Made by a program: the position numbers and the translations under genes. DNA of 64,000 nucleotides from Ostreococcus lucimarinus CCE9901 (lineage: Eukaryota; Chlorophyta; Mamiellophyceae; Mamiellales; Bathycoccaceae), in the NCBI RefSeq assembly GCF_000092065.1, contig NC_009366.1, forward strand, positions 254,001 to 318,000, written 5' to 3'. Within the stretch, counting starts at the first letter, position 1, and every line of letters starts with the position of its first letter. Below, one piece after another: positions 35,470 through 44,919 of this stretch. The notes beneath the pieces were generated by a model. That model was given only the letters and a program-made list of their open reading frames with translations, did not search any database and was not told where the DNA came from.

Positions 35470-38100
35470 TTATGCTAACTCGCGCAGGAGGTTGCCCAGA
35501 CCTTTTCGACTTTGCTGCATAATGGATGAAAAAATCCCTTCCTGCTCTTCGTCTTCGAACGTATCGACTTTGATCTCGCCCCAGTCTATTTTTCCTTTAC
35601 CTCTGTCAGAGTTCAACGCACGAAGAGTGGGTAAACTGACGGGGAGATAGGTGAAGCGCGCGACTGGCTTTGCCGAGGCGGCGCTCGCCCCAGTCGCGGG
35701 CTTGATGGACGTGTCTTGATACAAGTTGGACAGTTGAACGAAACCGCCGAGCAAAACAGCGCATCGTCTGTAGGCGCGACGTTCATTGTCCAAAATATAA
35801 GGCTCATACGTCGCCCAATCGATCGGGTCGAGCGCACTCGTGAGGCGATTTTGCACGTCGTTGACTCGAGACGTATCCTTCATCGCGAGCACGTCCATGG
35901 CAAATTTGACATCCAAAAGCAGCTGTAACGTACCCTTTTCCGAACGAAGAGGTCGAGCGAGCGCATCAATGTACGCTTGCAAAAGACCATCGGCGAGAGA
36001 AGTAGCGAGCATGCGAATAGCAGATCTTGGTAGGAGGTGTCCGCCAACGCGCTGTGCTTCCTGTAACGCGCCGTGCAGAGACGTGAGCACGTAGGACGAC
36101 GGCGTCGCTGGAAGCCGAAGCTGCAATCCTTCGCTGTTCTTATCCGTCACTTCTTCCCAACACGAAGGCGTCGTGTCAGACGCCAACGAGTCATCCGAAC
36201 TCAACGCCGCTCTGAATGTGCGAACGGTGTCGGCGGCGCAGTTGTTCACCCACACCTCATATCCAGCGTTCATCGCGTTCTCAAACTCTGTCTTGACGCC
36301 CTCGATTTTCGCACTTTCAGATTCTTTTGGTTTCTTCAACCCTCGTAGTGTTCGCGCGGGTTTGATGATCAACTCCGCGGATTCGTCGTACTTTGGCCAC
36401 ACGTTCGCTGGTTTCAAAAGCACGGTTGTCTCTTTGACGACATCCATAACGGCGGCCGCGAGATGTCCTATCATCAACGCCCCGTTCACCTCCGTAGGCT
36501 GCGTACTGATTTTGGACAAAAGGTACTGAGCTAAATCTACCAAACCCTTGTGCGCGCACGCATGAATGTGCTCGGCTAATTTCGCGAGTCGACCTTCAAC
36601 GTCGGCGTTGCCGCCGATGTGAATGCCGTGCAGCTTCAAAGCGTCTTTCCTCACCGTAAGCATAATCTTATTCATGCTTCGCGCCACGGCGCGCGCACAT
36701 TTGATATCATCAGGAACACTGACGATTTCATCCTTTGACGCGCTCGAGCTCGACCACATCGAAGATTCTTTGCGAGAATCAGTGGAATTCTTTTTGAGCG
36801 CGTCCACGAGCGCCGCGTCGACTTGCGGTTTGATGACGGCGAACGACAACGACTTCTTGAACAGAGCAAATGCTTGCTGAAGCCAAGGTTGCTCGAATAA
36901 TGTAGGCCAAAGATTGATTTTGCGGTTGAAAAGCGTGGCGCAGGATTCTTCCCACTCCTTCTCATCGCTCGCGCACGTGGCTTCGAGCGCGGCAAGTTCG
37001 GCGCAGCTTGACATCTTCCCAAATACCGCGACACCCCTCAGCGAGATATCGCGCCCCAATCGATCCAACCACGCCAAACACGCATCACTCACCACACTAC
37101 TGCTCAAAGTTTCTAACTTTTCCCTCCTTTGCTTCGTGGACGCCTGAAACTGCTCCCATTCGACGTGCGGTTCGAAGACGCCTTGGAACAAGTCATCCAC
37201 AGTGAGCGATTTAGCCGTATTCGAAGCGATCAAAGCCTTCTCTCCCGCAAAAATTTCGAAGCAAAGCTGCAACACGTGCTTGATATCCGCCATAAGTGCC
37301 ATCAGACGCTTATTCAACGACTCTTGCGTCACCGTGGAGCCCGCGATGTCGCGAAGGCACGCGCGTACCCATGCTTGACGCGTTTGCAACAGCAGTGTCA
37401 ACGCCTGCGTCGCGCTCAAATTCTCCATCATCACGAGCGCTTTCAGCGCGCTCACAACCTCTGACACGCGCAATCCAGAACGCTCCAGTCCCGCTCGAGC
37501 GCGTTTAGAAACGCGCGCCTTGAAGCTATTCAGCGCAGTCGCCTGTTGTCGCGCCACCGGAAAAGTCGTGTACAGCGCCTCCGCCCGCCCTTTCCCGCGG
37601 GTCATCTCATCTAACATCTCCACCGACGCCATCAACCGTATCGCCGCTTCCTCGTACGCGCAATCCTCCAACAGCCCCCACATTTTCTCTGGCGTGTCCA
37701 ACAAAAATTTTACTCGACTCCCTCGCTCCACCGCCGCCGCCCTTCGCGCGTCCTCCTCCCCGATCTCCCGCTCACTCGATCTATCCACGCTTTCATTCAT
37801 CTCCCGCAGCGCGCGCTCGATCTCCCTCGACGTCTGCGCCACGCTCCGTGACGTTTCTTCGATGATTTCCAGCGCCTCCACCGTCGCGATCGCATCTTTA
37901 TACGACTCCCCGAGCAATTTCCTGCGCGTTCGGAGCGCGTCGGTCAGTCCAGGACGTCGATCGCGTCGCGTGCGCACGCACCGCAGCGCCTCGGCCTTTT
38001 CTCGCGCTTCGCGACGCGTCCGGGCTTCGACTTCTCTGATCTCGTCTAACGTCCTGTTTTTAAACAGCGCCTCCGCGTTCGCCTCCATCGTCGTCGTCAT
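35470..38100 (-). CDS. COG1: Conserved oligomeric Golgi complex subunit 1 (COG1)
   Basis: 876 aa. The N-terminus ALFKNRTLDEIREVEARTRR is the Vps51/COG1-type helix used to assemble tethering complexes. RRKLLGESYKDAIATVEALE and VKFLLDTPEKMWGLLEDCAY match COG1 homologues, including the LDTPExxW motif. The rest is a helical CATCHR-like solenoid with no catalytic motifs; the C-terminus is SSIMQQSRKGLGNLLREL. COG tethers intra-Golgi retrograde vesicles, and COG1 holds the two lobes of the complex together. The size fits the family. Convergent with the monooxygenase (48 bp between stops). Confidence 0.82.
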   Translation of the reverse strand: MTTTMEANAEALFKNRTLDEIREVEARTRREAREKAEALRCVRTRRDRRPGLTDALRTRRKLLGESYKDAIATVEALEIIEETSRSVAQTSREIERALREMNESVDRSSEREIGEEDARRAAAVERGSRVKFLLDTPEKMWGLLEDCAYEEAAIRLMASVEMLDEMTRGKGRAEALYTTFPVARQQATALNSFKARVSKRARAGLERSGLRVSEVVSALKALVMMENLSATQALTLLLQTRQAWVRACLRDIAGSTVTQESLNKRLMALMADIKHVLQLCFEIFAGEKALIASNTAKSLTVDDLFQGVFEPHVEWEQFQASTKQRREKLETLSSSVVSDACLAWLDRLGRDISLRGVAVFGKMSSCAELAALEATCASDEKEWEESCATLFNRKINLWPTLFEQPWLQQAFALFKKSLSFAVIKPQVDAALVDALKKNSTDSRKESSMWSSSSASKDEIVSVPDDIKCARAVARSMNKIMLTVRKDALKLHGIHIGGNADVEGRLAKLAEHIHACAHKGLVDLAQYLLSKISTQPTEVNGALMIGHLAAAVMDVVKETTVLLKPANVWPKYDESAELIIKPARTLRGLKKPKESESAKIEGVKTEFENAMNAGYEVWVNNCAADTVRTFRAALSSDDSLASDTTPSCWEEVTDKNSEGLQLRLPATPSSYVLTSLHGALQEAQRVGGHLLPRSAIRMLATSLADGLLQAYIDALARPLRSEKGTLQLLLDVKFAMDVLAMKDTSRVNDVQNRLTSALDPIDWATYEPYILDNERRAYRRCAVLLGGFVQLSNLYQDTSIKPATGASAASAKPVARFTYLPVSLPTLRALNSDRGKGKIDWGEIKVDTFEDEEQEGIFSSIMQQSRKGLGNLLRELA

Positions 38101-38299
38101 CGCGCGGCGCGAACGGAAGCGTCTACTTCGCGCGCGTCACGCGATCGCGGCGCGCGCGGGCGCGGGCGCGCGCTCGATCGACGCGAGCGTCGCGAAATGA
38201 CGCGAAACGCCGATTCGCGTCGAGCCGCGTCACTGCGCGTCGCGCGCGGCCCTCTCGAGCGCGCGTCCGCGCGCGAGCCCGTCGCGAGGCGACGGAAAA

Positions 38300-39011
38300 A
38301 TGTGCGATGAAAACTGGCGCGCGGACGACGCGACGGGGTGCGCGTGGCGGCAGGACGAGACGACCGTGACGGTCAAAGTCGCACCCGTGCGGTCGCTCGC
38401 GATGGACCGCGCCGAGCGATGGGACGCGCGAGGTGCGCTCGGCGCGACGCGCGCGGGCGCTCGCGCGCGTTTGATCGCGCTCGCGTCGTCGACTGACGAG
38501 ATCTGCGATGACGAGCGCAGGGACGTCGGCGCGTCTCGCGCTGTCGGCGCCGCCGTACTCGTGGCGCGCGGATTTATACGACGACGTCGAGACGCGCACG
38601 ATGACGATCGAGCGCACCGCGCGCGAGGTGATTTTTCACTGCGTTAAAAAGGTTTCGAAAGTTTGGCCGCGCCTGACCGCGGTTGGACGCGCGGAAGATA
38701 TTGAGAGACGTCGCGTGGACGCGGAACGCGAGGCGGCGGCGAATGCAGAGCTCGCCGAAGCGGAGCGCGCGATGGAAAAGCGTCGTTTGGCGCGGGTATT
38801 TCTCGAAAAACAATGGGCGATCGACGACCGTCGCGCTATTGCGCGCGCGTGTGCGCCGATATCGTCCGCTGTGGCTGAAATGCGTCCGAGATGCGTCACG
38901 CGGCTGCCGGCGTTTGACGCCGCGCGCGGCTCGAAACCGCCGCGCACGCGCATCGAGATTGACGTCGTCTTCACCCCGACCGCGCGCCTCCCCGCGCGCC
39001 ACGCGCGGTGA
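38300..39011 (+). CDS. CS-domain protein resembling the N-terminus of DNAAF4/DYX1C1, two exons
   Basis: Exons 38300-38432 and 38521-39011 give 207 aa. The spliced sequence forms a p23/CS beta sandwich: CAWRQDETTVTVKVAPV, then across the junction WDARGTSARLALSAPPYSWR, then ADLYDDVETRTMTIERTARE and VIFHCVKKVSKVWPRL. A charged coiled helix follows (AVGRAEDIERRRVDAEREAA) and the protein ends RIEIDVVFTPTARLPARHAR. In DNAAF4 a CS domain and charged helix are followed by a similar IxFTPRxFPTxLR motif and then TPRs. Here the TGA falls right after that motif, so the TPR part is absent. DNAAF4 pre-assembles axonemal dynein with HSP90/HSP70. Other CS-domain co-chaperones are possible. Confidence 0.72.
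38433..38520 (+). other. 88-nt intron in the CS-domain gene
   Basis: Starts GTGCGC, ends GCGCAG, branch-like GACTGACGA with its A 24 nt before the 3' end. The junction codon G|GG keeps the CS-domain frame. Confidence 0.75.
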
Positions 39012-39226
39012 GAAAAGAGCCACGCGTGCCATGCTCAGTGGGGGGCGACCGTCCTCGTCAGCAACTTTGAAACTGTGGAAAAACCGGTCGGTCGCCATCC
39101 AATCATCGGCGTCGCGCGTGTCTCTGTACGCGCACATAGACGTATTGTAAAGCTGATTAATTCTAAGAAGGAGGGTCGTCGGCCGCGCGACGGCGCGCGC
39201 GACACCGCGCCGCGACGCCGCGGCGC

Positions 39227-40006
39227 ATGGCGCCTCCGCGCGTCGCGCGCGCCGCGTATCGCGCGCTCGTGCGCGTCGCGCGCGCGCTCGAGCGCGAGCG
39301 CGTCCGCGCGCGCGCGAAGACGGCGCTAGAGCTGTGCACCGAGCGCGAACTGTCGACGCTCGAGGGCGCGCTCGGGGCGCGCGCGATGCGGCGCGCGCGG
39401 ACGCGCGGAGGCGCGACGACGACGACGGACGTCGTTCGGGACGCGTTTCGAGCGCGCGCGAGCGGCGAGGACGACGACGCGCGCGTGGACGCGGCGCTGA
39501 CGGCGCTGGGGACGCTGCGGCGACGCGCGAGGTGGTTGGGCGAGACGCCGACGCGCGCGACGAGCGAGCGCGCGACGGAGGGCGTGCGGGTCAAGGTGCG
39601 GGCGAGACTGATGCCCGATCAGACGGTGCCGGCGATCGGGCGGTTCGCGTACGCGTACGAGGTGGAGATCGCGAACGAGGGGAACGACGAGGCGGTGCAG
39701 GTGGTGTCGAGAGAGTGGCGCGTGCGGGACGAGAGCGGCTTCGAGGAGACCATCTCGGGGAACGGCGTCGTCGGCGAGCAGCCGACGCTCGCGAAGGGGG
39801 AGACGTTTCGTTACGCGTCGGCGTGCGTGCTGAAACGCGAGCGAGGGAGCATGTCTGGGAAGTACACGTGCGTTTTCCAAGAGTCGCGGCGAATCGTCGA
39901 CGTCGTCGTGGCGCCGTTCGCGTTGACGCCTCGCGAGCGCGACGACGTCGAGGACGACGACGTCGAGATTCGAAACGATTCTTCCGTCGTCGAGGCGATC
40001 GATTGA
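39227..40006 (+). CDS. ApaG-domain protein
   Basis: 259 aa. The C-terminal ~130 residues match ApaG/DUF525: VRVKVRARLMPDQ, FAYAYEVEIANEGNDEAVQV, SREWRVRDESGFEETISGNG, VVGEQPTLAKGETFRYASAC, and GSMSGKYTC. ApaG folds as a fibronectin III-like beta sandwich and occurs alone in bacteria and fused to F-box or other domains in eukaryotes (FBXO3, POLDIP2, plant SKIP16). Here the N-terminus is a ~110-residue Arg/Ala helical region without an F-box. It starts VARAAYRALVRVARALERER, which recalls the LYR-type helix of mitochondrial assembly factors, but the fit is loose. Function unknown. Confidence 0.85.
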   Translation: MAPPRVARAAYRALVRVARALERERVRARAKTALELCTERELSTLEGALGARAMRRARTRGGATTTTDVVRDAFRARASGEDDDARVDAALTALGTLRRRARWLGETPTRATSERATEGVRVKVRARLMPDQTVPAIGRFAYAYEVEIANEGNDEAVQVVSREWRVRDESGFEETISGNGVVGEQPTLAKGETFRYASACVLKRERGSMSGKYTCVFQESRRIVDVVVAPFALTPRERDDVEDDDVEIRNDSSVVEAID

Positions 40007-40126
40007 TTCGCGCGCGCGCGCGTTGTTTCCACATTCATTCATCGTCGTACCGACGCCGTCTCGTCGCCTCTCGTCGCCGTCGCGACGCGATTTCGCGCGA
40101 CTTCGCGACGCGAGCGACGCGAAGAC

Positions 40127-41266
40127 ATGCGCGCGATCGCGACCCGCGCGCGCGCGCTCGCGCCCCGGTCGACGTCTCGCGCGTCGCGTCGCTCGAACGC
40201 GCCGCGCGCGAGCGCACGCGCGTCTCGAGCGACGGATGATTATCCATCAGTCATGGCGGACGCCGCGCGCGCGGTGCGGCTCGCGGGCGCGCTGTGCCGG
40301 AAGATGCAGTTCGAGCTGCGAACGAACGAAAAAGTGTCGAAATCGGACGACTCGCCGGTGACGGTGGCGGATTTCGCGGCGCAGGCGGTGGTGTCGCACG
40401 TCCTGGGCGTCGCGAGGCCGGACGTCGGGCTGGTGGCGGAGGAAGACGCGCGGAGTATGCGGGAACCAGCGGGCGCGAAATTGCGAGCGAGAGTGACGGC
40501 GGTGGTGAACGATGCGCTCGAAGGCGTGGTGGAGCGCAGACTGAGCGAGGAGGAGGTCATGGACGCGATCGATCGCGGGGCGACGGACGGCGGCGCGTCG
40601 GGGTCGTTTTGGATTCTCGATCCAATCGACGGCACGAAAGGATTCATTAATGGTCGGCAGTACGCCATCGCTTTGGCGCTCATGGAGGACGGCGAAGTTA
40701 CGGGTGGTGTTCTCGGGTGTCCGAACATGCCGAGCGAGAAGATACCGCGAGGAGCGACGGAAATTCCGACGGCGGCGCCGGGAGTAATTTTCGTCGCGTA
40801 CAAGGGGCGCGGGACGACTGTGGGGGCGTTCGACGCGGAGCATCCTCTGCGAGATGGCGCGAAAATAACGACGAATAAAGTGGCCAGTTCGAGCGAAGCG
40901 ACGTACATGGAATCGTGGGGGGACTCCATCGTCGCCGATCATGGGTTTACGAATTCTTTGAGCGCGGCGATGGGCGTAACGGCGCCGCCCGTGCGCATCG
41001 ATAGCATGGCAAAGTACGGTGCGCTCGCCCGTGGAGACACGAATATGTATCTCAGGTTTCCGCCCGCGAGTTATAGAGAAAAAGTTTGGGATCACGCCGC
41101 GGGCGCGATCGTGGTTCAGGAGGCGGGAGGGGTCATCACCGATGGCGCCGGGAATCCACTCGATTTTTCAAAGGGACGATTTTTGGACATCGACATCGGC
41201 ATCGTGGCCACGTCTTCGCCAGAACTGCACGCGACGTTGCTCGAAACGATCGCGAAAGTCAGATGA
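40127..41266 (+). CDS. SAL1: 3'(2'),5'-bisphosphate nucleotidase, SAL1/HAL2 type (plastid or mitochondrial)
   Basis: 379 aa. Metal-dependent, lithium-sensitive phosphatase family: VGLVAEEDARSM (metal-binding Glu), FWILDPIDGTKGFINGRQ (DPxDGTxxF motif) and EKVWDHAAGAIVVQEAGGVI (WDxAAG motif) are all intact. SDDSPVTVADFAAQAVV is the SAL1-type N-terminal signature. The enzyme removes the 3'-phosphate of PAP to give AMP and so relieves inhibition of sulfotransferases and exoribonucleases; in plants PAP is also a chloroplast-to-nucleus stress signal. The first ~40 residues (Arg/Ser/Ala, no acids) look like an organelle transit peptide, consistent with dual plastid/mitochondrial SAL1. Confidence 0.93.
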   Translation: MRAIATRARALAPRSTSRASRRSNAPRASARASRATDDYPSVMADAARAVRLAGALCRKMQFELRTNEKVSKSDDSPVTVADFAAQAVVSHVLGVARPDVGLVAEEDARSMREPAGAKLRARVTAVVNDALEGVVERRLSEEEVMDAIDRGATDGGASGSFWILDPIDGTKGFINGRQYAIALALMEDGEVTGGVLGCPNMPSEKIPRGATEIPTAAPGVIFVAYKGRGTTVGAFDAEHPLRDGAKITTNKVASSSEATYMESWGDSIVADHGFTNSLSAAMGVTAPPVRIDSMAKYGALARGDTNMYLRFPPASYREKVWDHAAGAIVVQEAGGVITDGAGNPLDFSKGRFLDIDIGIVATSSPELHATLLETIAKVR

Positions 41267-41304
41267 TCGTCCACGATAGCTGCTATGTTATATTATTACC
41301 GTTA

Positions 41305-42435
41305 CTACGCGCTTTTATTCTTTCCGACGGGTCGCAAGCGTTGGCGTAACATCGCCACTATTTCTTCCTTTGTCCTCGCCGGCTGTCCAACGTTGACGTA
41401 TCTATCTGCTAACCATCCTAACCTGCCACACAACACCGCGAGCCCGACGCGGCGTCGCGTGACGCCGTCAAAAATCAGACCGTCGTTCCTCGCGAACTCG
41501 TCCAAAGACTCGATAAATTTTTCTGGCAAGTCGGACCAGTGCGCGTCGGCGTCGACGCGATGCACGGTGTAATACCCATCGTTGAACGTCAACTGATTAT
41601 TCGGATGATTGATCGCGCAGTACGACGAACGATAATGACACTGCGGTTTATCTGGATCAACAAAGATTTGCTGCGACCAGCTTCCGAACGCCGCCGCGAA
41701 CGATCCCGCGACGTACGGCACGACAAAGATCCAAAACGCCGCCGTCGCGTTCATCGCCGCCGCGTACGAATACACTCCATACGTCGCCGCGAGTCCTAAG
41801 ACGCACCGCATCGCGTCGACGTACGCCTTCCTCTTCACCGCCCCGACGAGCAACTCCACGAAGCACCACGCGCCGAACCGTACCCAATACCTCAAAAACG
41901 CAAACGCCCCGTCTCTCGCGTACGTCGCCGTCGAATTCATCCCTCGCCCTCGCCCTCCGCTCGCCTTCGACCCCTCGTCCCCATCGTGATGCATCAACTC
42001 GTGCCGCATCGCGTACAGCCCACACGGCATCCCGAAAAACGGTCCGAGCGCGCAACTCGCGACGTTATTCAACACCGTTCCCGCCGTCCCGTCGCCTCGA
42101 AACGCCGGCGCGTGGCTCGAGTAGTGCGCCGCCGTGACGAACCGTCGCCAATACAACCCATATATCGTCACCGCGTACGCCAACCCGAGCGCGTGCGACG
42201 GCGGAGACATCACGACCGTCATCGCCATCGCCGGCACCGTGCTCGCGACGTTTATGAGCGCGTACACGAGCGGTAAATCCCGCGCGTCCCGCACCATCGG
42301 TCGCATGCGTTTGACGAGCGCGGACGTCGGCGCGACGACGTACTCGCGACGACGGGCGTGGAGGTCGTCGAGGGTGACGTCGCGGTCACCGCACGCGCCG
42401 ACGCGGGCGACCATCGTCGGGCGGGGCGCGGGCAT
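41305..42435 (-). CDS. Membrane fatty-acid desaturase-like di-iron protein
   Basis: 376 aa. Three His-containing boxes lie in order: FVTAAHYSSHAP, YAMRHELMHHDGD (HxxxHH) and YYTVHRVDADAHWSDLP. Their spacing, with hydrophobic segments between them (LINVASTVPAMAMTVVMS, VYSYAAAMNATAAFWIFVV), fits membrane di-iron desaturase/hydroxylase enzymes. The last box reads HRxDAxxHW where many homologues have HHxxPxxHW, so one His is replaced by Arg. It may be a divergent desaturase with an unknown lipid substrate. Start ATG 42435. Convergent with SAL1 (38 bp) and 169 bp downstream of the CRTISO-like gene on the same strand. Confidence 0.75.
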   Translation of the reverse strand: MPAPRPTMVARVGACGDRDVTLDDLHARRREYVVAPTSALVKRMRPMVRDARDLPLVYALINVASTVPAMAMTVVMSPPSHALGLAYAVTIYGLYWRRFVTAAHYSSHAPAFRGDGTAGTVLNNVASCALGPFFGMPCGLYAMRHELMHHDGDEGSKASGGRGRGMNSTATYARDGAFAFLRYWVRFGAWCFVELLVGAVKRKAYVDAMRCVLGLAATYGVYSYAAAMNATAAFWIFVVPYVAGSFAAAFGSWSQQIFVDPDKPQCHYRSSYCAINHPNNQLTFNDGYYTVHRVDADAHWSDLPEKFIESLDEFARNDGLIFDGVTRRRVGLAVLCGRLGWLADRYVNVGQPARTKEEIVAMLRQRLRPVGKNKSA

Positions 42436-42604
42436 GCCGCCGCGCGCCGCCGCCGCGCGAAGTGACGACGATCCAACGGTCGCGGGCGCTTTTCGCGAGC
42501 ACGGCGTACAATACGCTCGGTCTTCATAGAATACACTACGCTATCGCGCGCGTCGGCGACGCTCGGCCGGAGGGTGGCTCTCGCGTATTTATTTACCAAT
42601 GACG

Positions 42605-44614
42605 TCACCGCGACTCGCGATCCGCAACGCCGCGCTCGCGGGACTGAGCGACGACGCCGCGCTTGCCGATTTCGGCGAAGGACTTTTCGGCCTCGGGCTT
42701 GGGCTTGTAGTATTGGTCTGGGGTCATGAATTCGGCGCCGCCGCCCGCGGCGGGTCGGAAAGGCGCGGGCGCGGACGCGAGCCACTTTTCCTTGCCTCCG
42801 CACTCGCGCCAAAAGGTGTTTTGAGTTTGGGAAACGTCCCACATGAGACCGAGGTGCTTGGGGAGCGGGGCGAGCGTGCTCGCGGCGATGGCGCCAGAGG
42901 CGGCGACCGCGGGAACGCCGACGCCCGGGAACACGGAGTCGCCGCAACGTAATAACTTGGGGATAGGGGATAATACGCCCGGTTGCGGAACTTCGGGCAG
43001 AGGTAAGAAGCCGAAGAGGCTGCCGCCGGCTGGGAGCGCCGGGCCGTACGTGCCGCGGTGCCGTCGGAGGAACCGTTGATGCGTCTGCGGAGACGCGTAC
43101 ACTTCAACTTCGACGCGGCTACGAATGTCCGGTATGATGCGTTCGATGGCATTCCACAGGATTTCAGCGCGTTCGCGCTTGAAATCCTTGTACTCTTGAC
43201 TCCCTCGATCCTTGCCTTCCCAAATGTCGTACGGTTCGCTTCCGGCTGTGTACACGTGAATGATGTGCTTACCTTCGGGTGCGACTTCAGGATCGAGCAC
43301 GGTGGGAATGAAGATTGTGATGACGTTTTGGGGATCACCGAGAGGTCGGTCCCAGTCCAAAACGCACAGATGCGACGGATCCAGATCGGGTAAGCCCGTG
43401 GCGTCGATGCCGAGGAACAAGTGCATGATGCTTCCGAGGGCGGGGATTTCCGACATTTCGTCCTTCCACTCCACCGCCCTGTCGAGACCTTGTGCTATTA
43501 ATTCGTCTGTCTGGGGCAACATCGGCACAGTGTCCCAGATAGTCGCGTTCGAAACGACCGCGACGTTCGCCTTGATGACTTTACCGTTTCGAAGACGCAC
43601 ACCCTTGGCTTCTCCGTCTTCGACGATGATTTCCTCCACGTGCGACTTGAGCTGCAATTCACCACCATACTTTTCCAAGCAGTATTGAAGCTTATCCACA
43701 ACTGCCTGCGTACCGCCCTCGGGCGCGCACAACGACGCCCCGGGACGATGGAATCCTGGAATACTATAAATCATTGTCGCCCCCATCGTGCCCTCCGCCG
43801 GGAACCCGCTGAAAAACGCCAGCATGTCGATCCACTGCTTCAAGAACGGTTCGGTGACGTACTGTCGCGATAACTTATGAAATGAGTCCAAAATATAAGG
43901 AATATCCAACATCACGTTCGGATGGGTGAGGTAAAACGGAATCGCAATCACCGTGGACACCAACAACCCGGCGTCCTGGCGAAGCGCCGTGAGCGGACAC
44001 GCGTCCAGCGCGTCGTACAACGGTTCCAACCGCCCCTTCAGCGCCTTCCACTCCTTGATCGCCAACTCCGGATCCGTCGCCTTCTCGCGCAACAAATCGC
44101 AGAACCCACCCGGGGCGTCATCGTCCCCGGTTTGAAACCTCCAGTGCCCCTCCGGCGTCCACATCGAAATCCCGTCGTACGTCTTCACCGGCACCGTCTC
44201 CCCGAGCGCGTCCAGCACCATCCTCAGCGGGTTCCCCGTCGGTCGATCCAACCCCTCCCAAATGCTCGGTCCGACCTCAAACTTATACAACGCCCCATCC
44301 GGCGCTCGATGATCGAACATGTGACAGCACCCGCCCGCGAGATAGTGACTCTCAAACACCTTCACCTCGTATCCGTACTTCGCCAACAGCGCGGCGCACG
44401 ACAACCCACCGATCCCGCTTCCGATCACCACGACGTCGTGCGTTTCGCTCGCGTCGTCCAGCGCGCTCGCGCGCGTCACCGTTCGTCGCCCGCGCGCGTC
44501 TTTCCTCGTCGCGCTCGTTATCCGCGCGGTCGCGCGCTGCATCTTGCGCGCGCGCGTCGTCGCGCGCGTCGTCGCGCGCGCGGCGCCGCGCGCCACCGTC
44601 GCGTCGGGCGTCAT
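42605..44614 (-). CDS. Carotenoid isomerase (CRTISO)-like FAD oxidoreductase, plastid
   Basis: 669 aa from ATG 44614; the frame continues to a GTG at 44629. Residues 1-55 are a typical plastid transit region. The FAD dinucleotide fold is VVVIGSGIGGLSCAALLAKY followed by VFESHYLAGGCCHMF. FEVGPSIWEGLDRPTGNPL, GTMGATMIYSIPGFHRPGAS, APEGGTQAVVDKL and RCGDSVFPGVGVPAVAASGA follow phytoene-desaturase-superfamily order and match CRTISO-like proteins. CRTISO converts poly-cis to all-trans lycopene. The CRTISO-like branch is a paralogue whose substrate is less certain, and I cannot separate the two from sequence alone. The last ~60 residues (TPDQYYKPKPEAEKSFAEIG and beyond) are an extension. Confidence 0.85.
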   Translation of the reverse strand: MTPDATVARGAARATTRATTRARKMQRATARITSATRKDARGRRTVTRASALDDASETHDVVVIGSGIGGLSCAALLAKYGYEVKVFESHYLAGGCCHMFDHRAPDGALYKFEVGPSIWEGLDRPTGNPLRMVLDALGETVPVKTYDGISMWTPEGHWRFQTGDDDAPGGFCDLLREKATDPELAIKEWKALKGRLEPLYDALDACPLTALRQDAGLLVSTVIAIPFYLTHPNVMLDIPYILDSFHKLSRQYVTEPFLKQWIDMLAFFSGFPAEGTMGATMIYSIPGFHRPGASLCAPEGGTQAVVDKLQYCLEKYGGELQLKSHVEEIIVEDGEAKGVRLRNGKVIKANVAVVSNATIWDTVPMLPQTDELIAQGLDRAVEWKDEMSEIPALGSIMHLFLGIDATGLPDLDPSHLCVLDWDRPLGDPQNVITIFIPTVLDPEVAPEGKHIIHVYTAGSEPYDIWEGKDRGSQEYKDFKRERAEILWNAIERIIPDIRSRVEVEVYASPQTHQRFLRRHRGTYGPALPAGGSLFGFLPLPEVPQPGVLSPIPKLLRCGDSVFPGVGVPAVAASGAIAASTLAPLPKHLGLMWDVSQTQNTFWRECGGKEKWLASAPAPFRPAAGGGAEFMTPDQYYKPKPEAEKSFAEIGKRGVVAQSRERGVADRESR

Positions 44615-44919
44615 CGCGCGCGTCGTCACCGATCGAAGCGACTCGCGAGCGATGCCCGCGCGGCGCGCGCGCTGTGACGTTCGGCGCGAGATACGCCGCG
44701 CGCCGTTATCTTTTTTGACTCTTCACTGTTTACCCATATACGACGGTACACGACTCAACGTACCCGATGGGGTCGAGCGCGGCGCGCGTCGACGCGCCGC
44801 ACCGCGCGACGCCGCGGCTCGACGCCGCGAGCGAGCGTGAACGCGCGCGCGCGCGCACGCTCGACGTCTCGACGCGAGACGCGCGTCGTTCGACGCGCGC
44901 GTGACGCCGCGAGACGGTG
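44615..44919. other. Divergent promoter region, CRTISO-like / RPA49 (305 bp)
   Basis: CG-rich at both ends. In the middle (44708-44760) an AT-rich core has TTATCTTTTTTGACTC followed by the shared 14-mer at 44725. No gene is supported. Confidence 0.65.
44725..44738 (+). promoter_or_regulatory. Shared 14-mer promoter motif, copy 3
   Basis: ACTGTTTACCCATA, 181 bp upstream of the RPA49 ATG, followed by TACGACGGTACACGACTC, similar to the flank of copy 2. The function is inferred. Confidence 0.6.

Noticed and set aside
39012-39226. Possible continuation of the CS-domain protein past its TGA, or a small minus-strand gene ending in this gap
   Set aside because: The frame is open after the TGA and a minus-strand frame is also open, but neither gives TPR helices or any family match, and no splice pair with the RACTGACGR motif is present.
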